Part shown: piece after piece, positions 10,617 to 19,879 of the stretch
How positions within the stretch are numbered: position 1 is the first letter of the stretch
Layout: each line of letters opens with the position of its first letter
NCBI GenBank assembly: GCA_963827605.1
Contig: CAWHBK010000001.1
Location: 1,178,001-1,242,000, forward strand
Direction of reading: 5' to 3'
From: DSYU01 sp963827605
Lineage (GTDB): Bacteria; Chloroflexota; Anaerolineae; Anaerolineales; Anaerolineaceae
DNA: 64,000 nucleotides
Program-made: the position numbers and the translations under genes
The notes under the pieces: generated by a model
Seen by the model: only the letters and a program-made list of their open reading frames with translations
Told to the model about the DNA's origin: nothing
The model's database searches: none

Positions 10617-11801
10617 TTACTTTACAAGTGAAGCGGGATCAACGCCGGCTTTCTTCAAGATGCTTGCGAATTCATCGTAGAAAGTGGCGTCGATCTTCTC
10701 GAAGCCATTGATCGAATACAGGCTTTGCAGGACAGCATTGCCGCCCGGGTCCTTGGACATAGCCATCAGGCCATCCACGATCGCGTCTTTCAAAGCGGGA
10801 TCCAGGTCCTTGGTGAACCTGCACGCCGTCGTTGGGGATGCGGTCGGTACGGCAAACGCAACTACCTTTTCGGAGATATCAGGATACTTTTCCTTCAGGT
10901 TCGCGGCGGCGTCGGTCAGCACATCGATGAAGGTCACGCCCGCGTCGCAGTCGCCTTTGTAAACGGCGATGGCTACGTTGGGGTGCGAGCCGGCGTCGAT
11001 CGTAGCTTTGAAATCCATGTCAGGATCGATGCCGTTGGCCTTGAGGATGATGCGCGGAACGATGTAACCGGAAGTCGGAGTTCGGGTCGACGAAGCAGAA
11101 GCTCTTGCCCTTCAGGTCGGCGAAGGTCTTGATGCCCGAGTCGGCCTTGGCAATGAACTGGCCCTTGTAGATACGGCAGCATCTTGCCCTCTTCAGCCCT
11201 TATCCGGGTCAATCGCATTGGTGTTGTACTTGCGCAGGTTGCCAATGACCGGGACGATCTGGTACTTCTCTTCGGCCAGCAGGATCGAGAAGGTGTTCAG
11301 GAAACCAACCTGGGCCTTGTTGGCGCCCATGGCTTCGATGGAGGCGGCATACGAAGTGCCAACTTCGATCTCGAAGGCCAGGCCGGTCATCTTGCTGAGG
11401 CAGTCGGCGATCGCGGTGCCGGCCTTGGTGATCTTGCCCGCTTCGCCCGAGGGGACGAAGGTGATCACGATCGGCTTGTCTTCGGAGCCCAGCTCACCCG
11501 CCTTGACGGTCGGCAGGTTGGCCATCGGTTCGCACACGGCCGCCGGGATGGTGGCGGTAGCTTCCGGGGCGGTCGTCGCGGTCGCGGCGGGCGGCTCAGT
11601 TGCTTTGGGCGCTTCGGTCGGCGCGACAGTCGGCGCAACCGTGTTAGACGGTGCGGCTGTTGGGACGGCCGGCGCTTCGGTATTGGTAGCAGCCGCGGCT
11701 GGGGCTTGCGTTGGCGTGGCAGCCGGGGCGCAGGCGGACAGGATCATGGTCATAATGACCAGTCCAAACAACAAAATACGAGTCGAACTTCTTCTGCTCA
11801 T
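10617..11801 (-). CDS. phnD: phosphonate-binding lipoprotein PhnD (several frameshifts)
   Basis: Solute-binding lipoprotein of the importer. The signal peptide ends in a lipobox (MILSAC), followed by a Pro/Thr/Ala-rich linker of about 60 residues and the two-lobed binding domain (VITFVPSGEAGKIT, NKAQVGFLNTFSILLA, YKGDCDAGVTF). Frame shifts occur near 11205, 11175 and 11080, all consistent with +1 insertions. A compensated pair at about 10815-10850 hides the conserved IPNDGVQ, which appears in the neighbouring frame. The start ATG at 11801 has a GGAGGAG ribosome site just upstream, better than the earlier in-frame Met at 11825. The ligand is inferred from family and neighbours; phosphonate, phosphite and phosphate are all possible. 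Confidence 0.8.
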
Positions 11802-11860
11802 TCGTTTCTCCTCCAAACTGAACACAAGTTGACTGACAGGGTATTAGAATCAACAGCGTT

Positions 11861-11889
11861 ATGATAAATCGATTTACTTTAAATCACAA
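11861..11889 (-). promoter_or_regulatory. sigma-70-type promoter of the phn operon
   Basis: On the minus strand TTGTGA (11889-11884) and TATCAT (11866-11861) are separated by exactly 17 bp, about 60 nt upstream of the phnD start. No inverted-repeat operator or PHO box was recognised by eye. Confidence 0.5.
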
Positions 11890-11936
11890 GGGTAAAAGAG
11901 GCGCATCTTGTGGTCGAACGAAATTAAAAAGCAAAC

Positions 11937-11980
11937 AAAACCTGCTCCCTGTATAGTTATCCTGGGAGCAAGTCGGGTTT
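11937..11980 (-). terminator. intrinsic terminator downstream of the cytochrome c gene
   Basis: TGCTCCC (11943-11949) pairs with GGGAGCA (11964-11970), and the stem continues after a small bulge through the outer AAAACC/GGTTTT arms. On the minus strand the hairpin is followed by a T-rich tract (TTTTGTTTGC). The cytochrome gene ends about 27 nt before it. Confidence 0.6.
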
Positions 11981-12006
11981 TTGAATATCCCTCCAAGCGA
12001 AGTCGG

Positions 12007-12495
12007 TTACTTCTTATTCAAGCTAATTACATACGCAATCACGTTCGCAATGTCTTGTGGTTCGAGGATTTTTTGATCGCCAAAAGCCGGCATGCTGAGC
12101 GCGGCATTTTTCCCTTCCACCGCATTTTCAGGGTTTGAGCCGTGCTCCACGAACAGGTCGATATTTGTCGCAAATGTTTTGGTATCTGTGCTCAGCATGG
12201 TCGAGTCGATCGGGTTAAGCTCCGGCACCGTTTCATCGGTAGATCCAGCATTCGCTACGCCACCTTTCCCCTGATCCCCATGACAGGGTACGCAGATGGT
12301 TTTAAACGTTTCCGCTCCTTTGGCCGCATCCCCTTTCAAGTTCACCGCTTCTCCGGGGCCTCCTGAATTTGAAGGGCGCGCTACTTCCGCCGCTTCATCA
12401 CCCGCGCCCTTGTTTGCTTCCGTGCTGCTGCATGCTGACAAGGAAACTGCCAGGAAAATCACGATGAAAACACTTACCAGCCAGTTCTTCTTCAT
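12007..12495 (-). CDS. c-type cytochrome lipoprotein
   Basis: A 162-residue secreted lipoprotein with one covalently bound heme, expected to shuttle electrons on the outer face of the membrane. The signal peptide ends with the lipobox LSAC (Cys22), the heme motif CVPCH is at 68-72, and LSMPAFGD near residue 136 supplies the likely axial methionine. The linker between lipid anchor and domain is acidic and Gly/Pro-rich. The ribosome site AGGAAGGG precedes the start. It stands alone between the phn operon and pdxS, with its own terminator and a perfect palindrome upstream that could be an operator. No oxidase or reductase partner is in the window. Confidence 0.9.
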   Translation of the reverse strand: MKKNWLVSVFIVIFLAVSLSACSSTEANKGAGDEAAEVARPSNSGGPGEAVNLKGDAAKGAETFKTICVPCHGDQGKGGVANAGSTDETVPELNPIDSTMLSTDTKTFATNIDLFVEHGSNPENAVEGKNAALSMPAFGDQKILEPQDIANVIAYVISLNKK

Positions 12496-12540
12496 ATATT
12501 TGCCCTTCCTATATCAAATCATAATCAGGTAGGAAAAAAT

Positions 12541-12563
12541 CTATTCGATGGAATATCGAATAG
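12541..12563. promoter_or_regulatory. palindrome upstream of the cytochrome c gene
   Basis: CTATTCGAT (12541-12549) and ATCGAATAG (12555-12563) are perfect 9-bp arms around GGAAT. It lies 46 nt upstream of the cytochrome start in a 358-bp AT-rich divergent spacer shared with pdxS. There is no T-tract, so a regulator site is likelier than a terminator. The rest of the spacer shows nothing recognisable. Confidence 0.4.
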
Positions 12564-12853
12564 ATCGTATACATATTAATGATGGTATCACGACCCTTTT
12601 GATTATTCAATTAATTTTGTAATAGTTATAAAAATATAGTGTTAATCGATATAACACGCTTGCCCCCGCCGTTCTGGGAGAGTCTCTCTTACGGTTGTCA
12701 ATGCATCGCGGCCAAAGTTCCCTTTGTGAATCCAAATGACCCGGTTGGTTATTGGAAATCGTGCGGAACACTTTTCTAGCAACCAAACCTTTAATCCCTT
12801 GCCTTCCATGATAAAATCGGAACGCAGTTGTATTGACCCAAAGGAGAAATACT

Positions 12854-13744
12854 GTGGTAGATAAAGAAATAGGAACCTTCGAAATCAAAAAAGGTTTGGC
12901 GCAAATGCTTAAAGGTGGCGTCATTATGGATGTAGTTACCCCAGAGCATGCCCGTATCGCCGAAGACGCCGGCGCGGTTGCGGTAATGGCGCTGGAACGC
13001 GTCCCGGCCGATATTCGCGCCGCGGGCGGAGTGGCGCGCATGAGCGACCCGGAGCTAATTCTGCAAATCATGGAAACGGTCAGCATCCCGGTAATGGCCA
13101 AGTGCCGCATCGGGCACTTCGTCGAAGCGCAAATCCTCGAGGCCATTGGCATCGACTATATCGACGAGTTCGAAGTGCTCACCCCCGCGGATGAGGCCCA
13201 CCATATCAACAAACATGCCTTCAAAGTGCCCTTCGTATGCGGTTGTCGCAACCTGGGCGAAGCGCTGCGCCGCCTCGGCGAAGGCGCGGCGATGATCCGC
13301 ACCAAGGGTGAAGCCGGTACCGGCGATGTGGTTGAAGCGGTGCGCCATGCGCGTTCCGTTTTGGGCGAAATCCGCCGCCTCACCTCCCTCCCCGAAGAAG
13401 AGCTGATGGCGTTCGCCAAAGAGATTGGCGCGCCGTACGAGCTGGTGCTGGAAACCCGCCGGCTTGGCCGCCTGCCGGTGGTCAACTTTGCCGCGGGCGG
13501 CATCGCCACCCCGGCGGATGCGGCGCTGATGATGCAGCTGGGCGTTGATGGCGTCTTCGTCGGTTCGGGCATCTTCAAGTCCGGCGACCCGGCGCGGCGC
13601 GCGGCGGCCATCGTCAAGGCCACCACGCACTGCAACGATGCGCACATCCTGGCAGAGGTCAGCCGCAACCTGGGCGAGCCGATGGTCGGGCGCCAGATTT
13701 CGGCCATCCCCGATCCGGAACGCATCGCCACGCGCGGCTGGTAG
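12854..13744 (+). CDS. pdxS: pyridoxal 5'-phosphate synthase lyase subunit PdxS
   Basis: The lyase subunit of the DXP-independent PLP synthase condenses ribose 5-phosphate, glyceraldehyde 3-phosphate and ammonia. The 296-residue protein is full length, with catalytic Lys83 in VMAKCRIGH and Lys151 in MIRTKGEAGTG, the two lysines that carry the intermediates. The GTG at 12854 is preferred: AAGGAG at 12840-12845 is ideally spaced for it and would fall inside the coding region if the ATG at 12833 were used. pdxT follows 9 nt downstream and supplies the ammonia. No frameshifts, unlike the neighbouring operon. Confidence 0.97.
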   Translation: MVDKEIGTFEIKKGLAQMLKGGVIMDVVTPEHARIAEDAGAVAVMALERVPADIRAAGGVARMSDPELILQIMETVSIPVMAKCRIGHFVEAQILEAIGIDYIDEFEVLTPADEAHHINKHAFKVPFVCGCRNLGEALRRLGEGAAMIRTKGEAGTGDVVEAVRHARSVLGEIRRLTSLPEEELMAFAKEIGAPYELVLETRRLGRLPVVNFAAGGIATPADAALMMQLGVDGVFVGSGIFKSGDPARRAAAIVKATTHCNDAHILAEVSRNLGEPMVGRQISAIPDPERIATRGW

Positions 13745-13753
13745 GCAGCCAAC

Positions 13754-14332
13754 ATGAAAATCGGCGTATTGGCCGTGCAGGGCGATTTTGCCGAGCACGT
13801 TCAAATGCTGCGCCGCCTGGGGATGGAAACCGTCGAAGTCCGCCTGCCCGAGCAGTTAGCAGGACTGGCCGGGCTGATCATCCCCGGCGGCGAATCGACC
13901 ACCATCGGCAAGCTGGTGGAGGCCTATCATTTAATGGAACCGCTGCGCGCGTTCGGCCGGCAGCGCGCCATCTGGGGCACCTGCGCCGGCGCCATCTTCC
14001 TGGCGCGCGAAATTCACCGCCCGCAGCCCGTTCTCGGCCTGATGGATATTAGCATCGAGCGCAACGCCTTTGGCCGCCAGGTGGACAGCTTCGCCACCGA
14101 TTTGACCGTGCCCGCCCTGGCAAACCTTGATCCCCAGAACCAGCCCTTCCGGGCCATCTTCATCCGCGCCCCGCTGATTGAGACTGCCGGCGCGGCCGTT
14201 GAAACACTGGCCTGTCTGGAGGATGGCCGCATCGTTGCCGCCCGCCAGGGCAAACTCCTGGCTACCTCGTTCCACCCGGAATTAACCGCTGACGACCGCT
14301 TCCACCGCTACTTCCTGGATCTGGCCGGGTAA
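13754..14332 (+). CDS. pdxT: pyridoxal 5'-phosphate synthase glutaminase subunit PdxT
   Basis: A class I glutamine amidotransferase of 192 residues that hydrolyses glutamine and channels ammonia to PdxS. The catalytic triad is visible: Cys77 in WGTCAGA, and His174 and Glu176 in SFHPEL. The N-terminal IGVLAVQGDFAEH and PGGESTT motifs are typical of PdxT. Together with pdxS it forms a 12+12 complex. An MFS transporter gene begins 15 nt after its stop and may be co-transcribed. Confidence 0.97.
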   Translation: MKIGVLAVQGDFAEHVQMLRRLGMETVEVRLPEQLAGLAGLIIPGGESTTIGKLVEAYHLMEPLRAFGRQRAIWGTCAGAIFLAREIHRPQPVLGLMDISIERNAFGRQVDSFATDLTVPALANLDPQNQPFRAIFIRAPLIETAGAAVETLACLEDGRIVAARQGKLLATSFHPELTADDRFHRYFLDLAG

Positions 14333-14347
14333 GGTCTTGCAGCTCCA

Positions 14348-15719
14348 GTGACCGCGTCCCGCCTGTCTGCGTCTCGCAGCCGTCTCTGGAAAATCTTGCT
14401 TCCCCTGTGCATCGGCATCGTCCTATCCCTGGCCGGTGACCTGACCCTTTACGCCGTCCTGCCTGCCTATGCCGGGCAGCGCGCCTTTAGCCTGGCGGTG
14501 GTGGGCATCCTGCTCAGCGCCAACCGCCTGGTCCGCCTGGGCAGCAATCCACTGGTTGGGCTGCTGCTGACCGGCGCGCGGCGGCGCGGTTTTGTCCTGG
14601 CCGGGTTTGGTCTCGGCGCTGTCTCCACCCTGCTGTATGTACTGGCAAATGGCACGGGACTGTTCCTGACCGGGCGGCTGCTGTGGGGCATATCCTGGTC
14701 GTTGATCAACATTGGCAGCTACTGTATGCTGCTCGACGCCGCCGCCGAGCAGGATCGCGGCTGGGGTTCAGGCGTGCTGCAGAGCGCCATCTTCATCGGC
14801 ATGGCGCTCAACCCGCTGCTGGGCGGGCTGCTGAGCGACCTGCTGGGTTTCACCAGCGCGCTGGCAGTCTGTGCCGGGATCCAGGCAGTGGGCTTCCTGA
14901 TTGCGCTGCTCACCCTGCCGGAAACGCTGCCCGGCCCCGCAAGGCAGCGGCTGCCATTCCTTCAGGCCGTGCGCGCCGCCCTGACCCAATGGAGCACACG
15001 CTTGCCCGCCCGCTTCGGAAGCACCCCCACCGCCGTGGATCGCCCAGCTGCGCGCGCTTTTCCGCCCGCAAAATGCCGCAGCCAATTATATCTACTTCGC
15101 CGCCAACCTGATCGGGGATGGCATCTTGCTTTCTACCCTCAGCATGTACCTGCAAACCCGCTTTGGCGACGGCATCCCCATCGGCGGACCGGCCGGCCGG
15201 TGGATCATCCCGGTCGCGTCCGCGGCAGGCGCGCTGCTGGCCCTGCGCGCGGTGGTCGCCGCGCTGGTCGCCCCGCTGGCCGGCCACCTGTCCGATACGG
15301 TAACGGGCATTGGAGAACGGCCCCTTCTCAATCGCCGCTGGCAAGCCCTGGCCTGGGGAATTTTCCTCGGCGTGGCGGGCCTGCTGGTGATCATCGCGCT
15401 GCGCGCTCCCTGGGCGCTGCTGGCCGGGGTAGCCCTGGCCGCCTCCGGCAGCGCTGTGATCGTCACCGTGGCGCCACCCCTGGTGCGAGAAATCAACCCG
15501 GCCCAGGAGACCAGCGCATTTCTGGGTCTGCTGGCCACCTTCGCCGACCTTGGCACCGCCCTGGCCCCCCTGGTGACGTATGCGCTGCTCGACCGGCTGC
15601 CGCTCGAAATCATCTACAGCCTGGCCGCGCTGGCCCTGGGGCTCGGGCTGCCAATGATCGGGCTGGTTCAAAAACGGACCACGGGCGCTCTTGCCCCTCA
15701 AAACCCCATTGCGCGGTAG
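14348..15719 (+). CDS. major facilitator superfamily transporter (one frameshift)
   Basis: About 456 residues when one +1 insertion near 15005 is removed; the break lies in the central cytoplasmic loop. The first half has the MFS loop 2-3 region (SANRLVRLGSNPLVGLLL) and a YCMLLDAAAE segment; the second half begins PWIAQLRALFRPQNAAANYI and has six further membrane spans. Start is the GTG at 14348, 15 nt after pdxT. Substrate is unknown. Linkage to PLP synthesis genes is suggestive of, but does not prove, vitamer export. A strong hairpin lies about 100 nt downstream. Confidence 0.8.
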
Positions 15720-15817
15720 GTCCAAACCATTCTCAATAAGCTCCGGCTGGCTGACCGCACTCAGGCCGCGATTTTCGCCTGGAAAGAGGCATCGTCCGGA
15801 AATAAAGAAATGAAAAA

Positions 15818-15859
15818 CCAGTGGATATTAAACCCGCAGTGCGGGCCAATATCCACTGG
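15818..15859. terminator. bidirectional terminator between MFS gene and membrane protein gene
   Basis: CCAGTGGATATT (15818-15829) pairs with AATATCCACTGG (15848-15859), and a nested CCCGC-AGT-GCGGG stem (15833-15845) sits inside. It separates convergent genes. On the plus strand a short AAAAATTTTTAT tract follows about 10 nt later. Confidence 0.7.
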
Positions 15860-15876
15860 AGGTCCTGTAAAAATTT

Positions 15877-16392
15877 TTATCGTTTGAAGAAACTGCGTGC
15901 CAGCACAATCAGGCCCAGCAGGATCAGCAGCGCGGGCCAGTACGGGCCAAGCAGGTTCATCCCGCCCAGGAACGAGCCAAAAATCGCGAACATCACCAGG
16001 CTGATCGTGATCAACCAGAAGCCGCCTTCCAGCGCGTCGCGCAGCCTGCCTTCGCCCAATATTCCGGCCAGGATGATGCCCAATCCCACAAACCCGGGGA
16101 TCAGCGTCCAGGCATATGCCCAGCTTTCCCAGTTGCCGGTAGCGTTCTGCCAGTACAGCAGCAGCCCAATCCCACTCACGATAGTGGCCGGAACGGCCAT
16201 TCCCGGCGCGCCCACCAGCAGGCCAAAGATCAGCAGGCCCGCACCCACCGCCACCACAATCAGCGGCCAGCCCATGTCAACTCGCAGCCAGCCGAACTGC
16301 GCCGGCAGCACCTGGTAGGCCAGGAAAAACAGGCCCAACAGGATCAGCAGCATCCCGCCAACCACACTTGTCCGAGTTCTTCGCTCCATCAT
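15877..16392 (-). CDS. small integral membrane protein (DUF5668/LiaF-N-like)
   Basis: A 171-residue hydrophobic protein with about six membrane spans and very short loops. The pattern of alternating short helices with WPLIVVAVG and YWPALLILLGLIVLA resembles the membrane domains found in LiaI/LiaF and DUF5668 proteins, which act in envelope-stress sensing in other bacteria. The ribosome site GGAGGAAG lies upstream of tandem ATGs. The next upstream gene encodes a protein whose N-terminal half has the same type of membrane domain, so the two are probably an operon and paralogous over this domain. Function is unknown. Confidence 0.7.
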   Translation of the reverse strand: MMERRTRTSVVGGMLLILLGLFFLAYQVLPAQFGWLRVDMGWPLIVVAVGAGLLIFGLLVGAPGMAVPATIVSGIGLLLYWQNATGNWESWAYAWTLIPGFVGLGIILAGILGEGRLRDALEGGFWLITISLVMFAIFGSFLGGMNLLGPYWPALLILLGLIVLARSFFKR

Positions 16393-16440
16393 GTCTTCCT
16401 CCCGAAAAAAGGCTAAAAAAATCTCTATGGTATATACGCT

Positions 16441-17733
16441 TTATGCGCCCAAATGTCGCACGCTGCCCAGGCCGGAGACCTGCTGCGTCAGTCGCGGGCT
16501 GCCGTAAAACTCGATGCTGCCTGTCCCGCTGACCTGCGCGTCCAGCGTCTCGCTGGCGCGCACCACCGCCGACCCCAGGCCGCTCAACCGCACGCTCGCC
16601 GCGCTGCTTGCCAGCCGTCCGGCATGGTAACTGCCCGTCCCGGTCAGCTCGACGGTTTGGCGCGCTGCCTGTCCTTCAACCTCGATATTGCCCAGCCCGG
16701 CTTGCCGCGCGAAGAATTCCTCCACCGCCAGCCTGCGGATCGTCACATTGCCGGTACCGCCGTGCACCAGTTCGAACTGGCGCGTTGAAAGATTCGAGAT
16801 TGCCAGGTTTCCCAGACCGGCCGCGTCCAGCCATTCCAGGTCGCGGACATTGAGGGTATAGCGGATGGGAGACAGGTTCCAGAAACGTGGGTTGATCCAG
16901 TCCAACCAATCCTGTTCGTAGCGGATTTCTAGCGTATCACCGCGCACCTCACTACGGATGCGCTCGCGCGCCGCCTGAGAGGCTTCGATCTCCAGTCCCT
17001 CGCGCTCGCCCTGTAGGATAGTCATATCGCCCAACCCGCGGAAGGACACCCGTTTAATCCCTGCGACAGCACCGGCAGCCTCCGTCGGCTGTACTACACC
17101 GGGCGCCGCCTCCTTGGGCGCCGCCTCTCTGGGCGCCGCCTGGATGTAAGCTGCCCCGCTTGCACTGCTGTTCGAGAAATCGACCCGGCTGCGGCTTACC
17201 GGCCCGCTGACCTGTTGAAAAAAGGTGCGTCCAAAAATCACATACAACCCCACCAGGATCAGCGCCAGCGGCCAGAAAACGCCGCCCGGGCTGCGCATCC
17301 CCAGCAGGCTCGCGCCTAATTCAAAGAACAGTCCAAAGACGAAGAAAAATACCAGGCCAACCCCAATCACCACCCGTCCGGCCCGGCGCAGGTCAGGCAT
17401 CTCGCTCGTGCTTCCAAAAATCATCAGCCCAACCCCTGCCCCGCAGATGATCAGCGCCCAGGCGTAAGACCATGTGGCCCACAGCCCAAACAGATTTTGG
17501 AAGAACAGGATCAATCCCAGCGTGGTAAGCACGCTGCCGGGCACCGCCAGCGCCCCCATCGAGCGCCCTCCGGCTGCCATTCCAATGAAGAACGCCACCC
17601 CAACCCCAAGGATAAAGAACGGCCACAGGTATTGCATAACATCCACGCGCAGGAATTGGCCGAGCATAAACACAATTCCTAACCCGATCAGCGCCACCCC
17701 TGCCCAAAATCCCCAAACATTTTTGCGGACCAT
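16441..17733 (-). CDS. membrane protein with C-terminal head GIN (DUF2807-type) beta domain
   Basis: A 430-residue protein: about six membrane spans in residues 1-165 (similar to the gene downstream), a linker with three near-identical 15-bp repeats (17100-17143, encoding AAPRE/AAPKE/AAPG), then a repetitive beta domain with recurring GLGNL, GTGNV, GLGNI, GTGSY, GLGSA, GTGSI and GLGSV turns. This right-handed beta architecture is typical of auto-transporter-like head GIN domains with a presumed extracytoplasmic role. The ATG at 17733 is chosen because GAAGAGG is well placed before it; an in-frame TTG at 17748 would include that site. Function unknown. Confidence 0.75.
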   Translation of the reverse strand: MVRKNVWGFWAGVALIGLGIVFMLGQFLRVDVMQYLWPFFILGVGVAFFIGMAAGGRSMGALAVPGSVLTTLGLILFFQNLFGLWATWSYAWALIICGAGVGLMIFGSTSEMPDLRRAGRVVIGVGLVFFFVFGLFFELGASLLGMRSPGGVFWPLALILVGLYVIFGRTFFQQVSGPVSRSRVDFSNSSASGAAYIQAAPREAAPKEAAPGVVQPTEAAGAVAGIKRVSFRGLGDMTILQGEREGLEIEASQAARERIRSEVRGDTLEIRYEQDWLDWINPRFWNLSPIRYTLNVRDLEWLDAAGLGNLAISNLSTRQFELVHGGTGNVTIRRLAVEEFFARQAGLGNIEVEGQAARQTVELTGTGSYHAGRLASSAASVRLSGLGSAVVRASETLDAQVSGTGSIEFYGSPRLTQQVSGLGSVRHLGA

Positions 17734-17910
17734 AACCAGCCTCTTCAAAGAAAAAATATCGAGAACTGGTTAGATTATACAAACTCAATTCGGATACATT
17801 CAATAGCCAAAAGTATGGGCCATGCCTGACCCAACGATGGGAAACGGTGGTTCTACCGTTTTTATAGGAGTAAAATTAGCCTTACCCACCCCAACCTCCC
17901 CGGAGAACCC

Positions 17911-19122
17911 ATGACACCTTCCCGCATTCAGGATACCTTCTCGGCCGGCGGCGGCATCTTCCGCCTGCTGCCCGCCTTTGTCCCATTCCGTTTCAACCAG
18001 CCGGGCGGACGGCTGCACCTGCACCCGGATGACTACTACCCGCTCGGACTGCAATATGGCTCGGTGAAAGAGCGCTGGTTTTGCTCCATCCTGCACACCT
18101 TTGGAAAAGACAGCGAGCACCCGGAAATCGGGTACAGCTATGTGGCCGCGAGCGAGGACAACCCGGAAACCTTCCCGTTCCAGCACGCCATGGAGGAGTT
18201 AGGCGCGCAGTTGATTGGGGAAACGCTGATGCAAGCGTACGGGACCTGGCCGATGCATGCCAAATTCTTCGACTACAAGCTGCCCCTCTTCCACCATCTG
18301 CATCTGGCCGATACGGACGCCGCCCGCCTGGGCTGGCCCGGCAAACCGGAAGCCTACTACTACCCCGTCCAGCTCAACAACTATCCCGGCGAATTTCCCC
18401 TCACCTATTTCGGCTTCGACCCCACCGTCACGCGCGAGCAGGTCAAGGAACGCCTGCGCGACTGGGAGAATCGGGACGTGCGCATTACCGAGCTTTCGCG
18501 CGCCTACCGCATCCAGCTGGGCACCGGCTGGTATACCCCGCCCGGCGTGCTGCACGCCCCCGGCTCCTACCTTACCTATGAGCCGCAGTGGAACAGCCTG
18601 GTCGGCGCGGTCTTCGAAAACATCGCCTCTGGCGAAATCAACTCCTTCGATGGGCTGGCGCGCAGCCTCCCAGAAGAAGATCGCGGCAGCCCGGATGCCG
18701 TCCTGGGCCTGCTGGATTGGGAGAAGAACGTTGACCCCGATTACCGCAAGCATTACTTCCGCCCGCCGCTGCCCTGCCCGACCGGCGATCCGCGTTTCTC
18801 TGAAAAATGGATCACCTATGCCAACCCGTATTTCAGCGCCAAAGAGCTTACCCTGCAGCCGCGCCAGCGGGTGACGGTAACAGACGCGGCTGCCTACGGG
18901 TGTGTCATCATCCAGGGGCATGGAGAAATCGGCCCGCACGCCGCCGAAGCGCCCGGCCTCCTGCGCTACGGTCAGCAGAGCGCGGACGAGTTCTTTATCA
19001 GTGAACCGGCCGCGCGCGGCGGTGTGATCATCAAAAATCACAGCCAATGGGAGCCGTTGGTTATGCTCAAGCACTTCGGACCCAACCACCCGGGTGCTCC
19101 GTTGAGCGCCGGATCGGATTAA
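17911..19122 (+). CDS. cupin-fold protein resembling class I mannose-6-phosphate isomerase
   Basis: A 403-residue cytoplasmic protein. The segment DYKLPLFHHLHLAD supplies clustered histidines, and TPPGVLHAPGSYLTYEPQ matches the metal-binding cupin strand near the active site of type I phosphomannose isomerases. These interconvert mannose 6-phosphate and fructose 6-phosphate with a bound zinc. A second cupin-like beta domain follows (about 300-390). It could equally be a related sugar isomerase or a catalytically diverged cupin. It stands alone on the plus strand between two minus-strand envelope genes. The start is the ATG at 17911. Confidence 0.6.
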   Translation: MTPSRIQDTFSAGGGIFRLLPAFVPFRFNQPGGRLHLHPDDYYPLGLQYGSVKERWFCSILHTFGKDSEHPEIGYSYVAASEDNPETFPFQHAMEELGAQLIGETLMQAYGTWPMHAKFFDYKLPLFHHLHLADTDAARLGWPGKPEAYYYPVQLNNYPGEFPLTYFGFDPTVTREQVKERLRDWENRDVRITELSRAYRIQLGTGWYTPPGVLHAPGSYLTYEPQWNSLVGAVFENIASGEINSFDGLARSLPEEDRGSPDAVLGLLDWEKNVDPDYRKHYFRPPLPCPTGDPRFSEKWITYANPYFSAKELTLQPRQRVTVTDAAAYGCVIIQGHGEIGPHAAEAPGLLRYGQQSADEFFISEPAARGGVIIKNHSQWEPLVMLKHFGPNHPGAPLSAGSD

Positions 19123-19136
19123 GCGGCTGCTCGTTC

Positions 19137-19703
19137 CTACCAGTGCATCACTGCAAAAAAGGTCACCAGGCCCAGGCTGGCTGCCATCGCTGCCGCCCAG
19201 AACAGCGCCGTGATCGGGATGAGCTGGTCAACGCGTTTTTCAACTTCTCGCAAAGAGCGACCCGCCAGAACATAGCCGTCCCGTCCCCCATTTACGGAAA
19301 CGATGACGGCTGCGCTGCGCACCCCCGGCTCGGGCTGGTAGGAAATGCGGTCCTCGCCGTGCTGGCGAGTATAGTCGAACACGCCCTCCGGAAGGCTGGG
19401 AATCTCGCCGCGCAGCACCGCATTCGAAGCAAGCGCTTTGCCATTCGCGTCGAAAACAATCACATATGGCGCCAGGCTTTGCGCGATATCCACCTCGCCG
19501 GAAGGCACAATCGACTGTAATGCCTGCCGGGGATCCTCGGCAGCCGCCAGGGCGCTAGCGCCATCTTCCGCTATTTGAATCTGCGGATCGTTCGCCCCCA
19601 TCCGGTAAGCCTGCTGCACGCTCAGGTAGATAAGCCCCGCCAGTATGGTAATTCCGATCGCAATTGGCAGCCAGGTTTTTAGTACAATTCGAATAATTTT
19701 CAT
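19137..19703 (-). CDS. membrane-anchored sensor-like domain protein
   Basis: A 188-residue protein with an N-terminal membrane span (about 12-30), an external domain and a C-terminal span (about 166-186). The external part (PYVIVFDANGKALASN, a PEPGVRSAAVIVS strand and a GYVLAGRSLREVEKR end) looks like the Cache/PAS-like sensory region of histidine kinases, yet no kinase or HAMP domain follows. It may be a stand-alone sensor, a partner protein or a truncated receptor; the reading frame shows no sign of a broken continuation. Function unknown. Confidence 0.65.
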   Translation of the reverse strand: MKIIRIVLKTWLPIAIGITILAGLIYLSVQQAYRMGANDPQIQIAEDGASALAAAEDPRQALQSIVPSGEVDIAQSLAPYVIVFDANGKALASNAVLRGEIPSLPEGVFDYTRQHGEDRISYQPEPGVRSAAVIVSVNGGRDGYVLAGRSLREVEKRVDQLIPITALFWAAAMAASLGLVTFFAVMHW

Positions 19704-19879
19704 CCTGTATCCTATTTTGAATTAATCCATTATTTCAATCAGGATACATCTTACCTCCCCACGCATCCAGCACTCATGTGTACGTCAATAGAAAACGCAG
19801 CCTTTTGCATCCCTACCCCATTCGCTGATCGTCATGCGCCGCTGCTACCGCTGCGCCCGCTGCTTGCCTGCGCCGCTGC

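Noticed and set aside
11184..11864. Gly/Arg-rich open frame antisense to phnD
   Set aside because: A shadow of the Pro/Thr/Ala linker of phnD read on the other strand; low complexity.
12607..13152. Minus-strand open frame overlapping the pdxS start
   Set aside because: Mostly antisense to pdxS, which has all its catalytic residues and a good ribosome site.
17100..17143. Tandem 15-bp repeats as a regulatory or CRISPR-like array
   Set aside because: They are in frame inside the head GIN protein and encode an Ala/Pro/Glu linker; simple slippage explains them.
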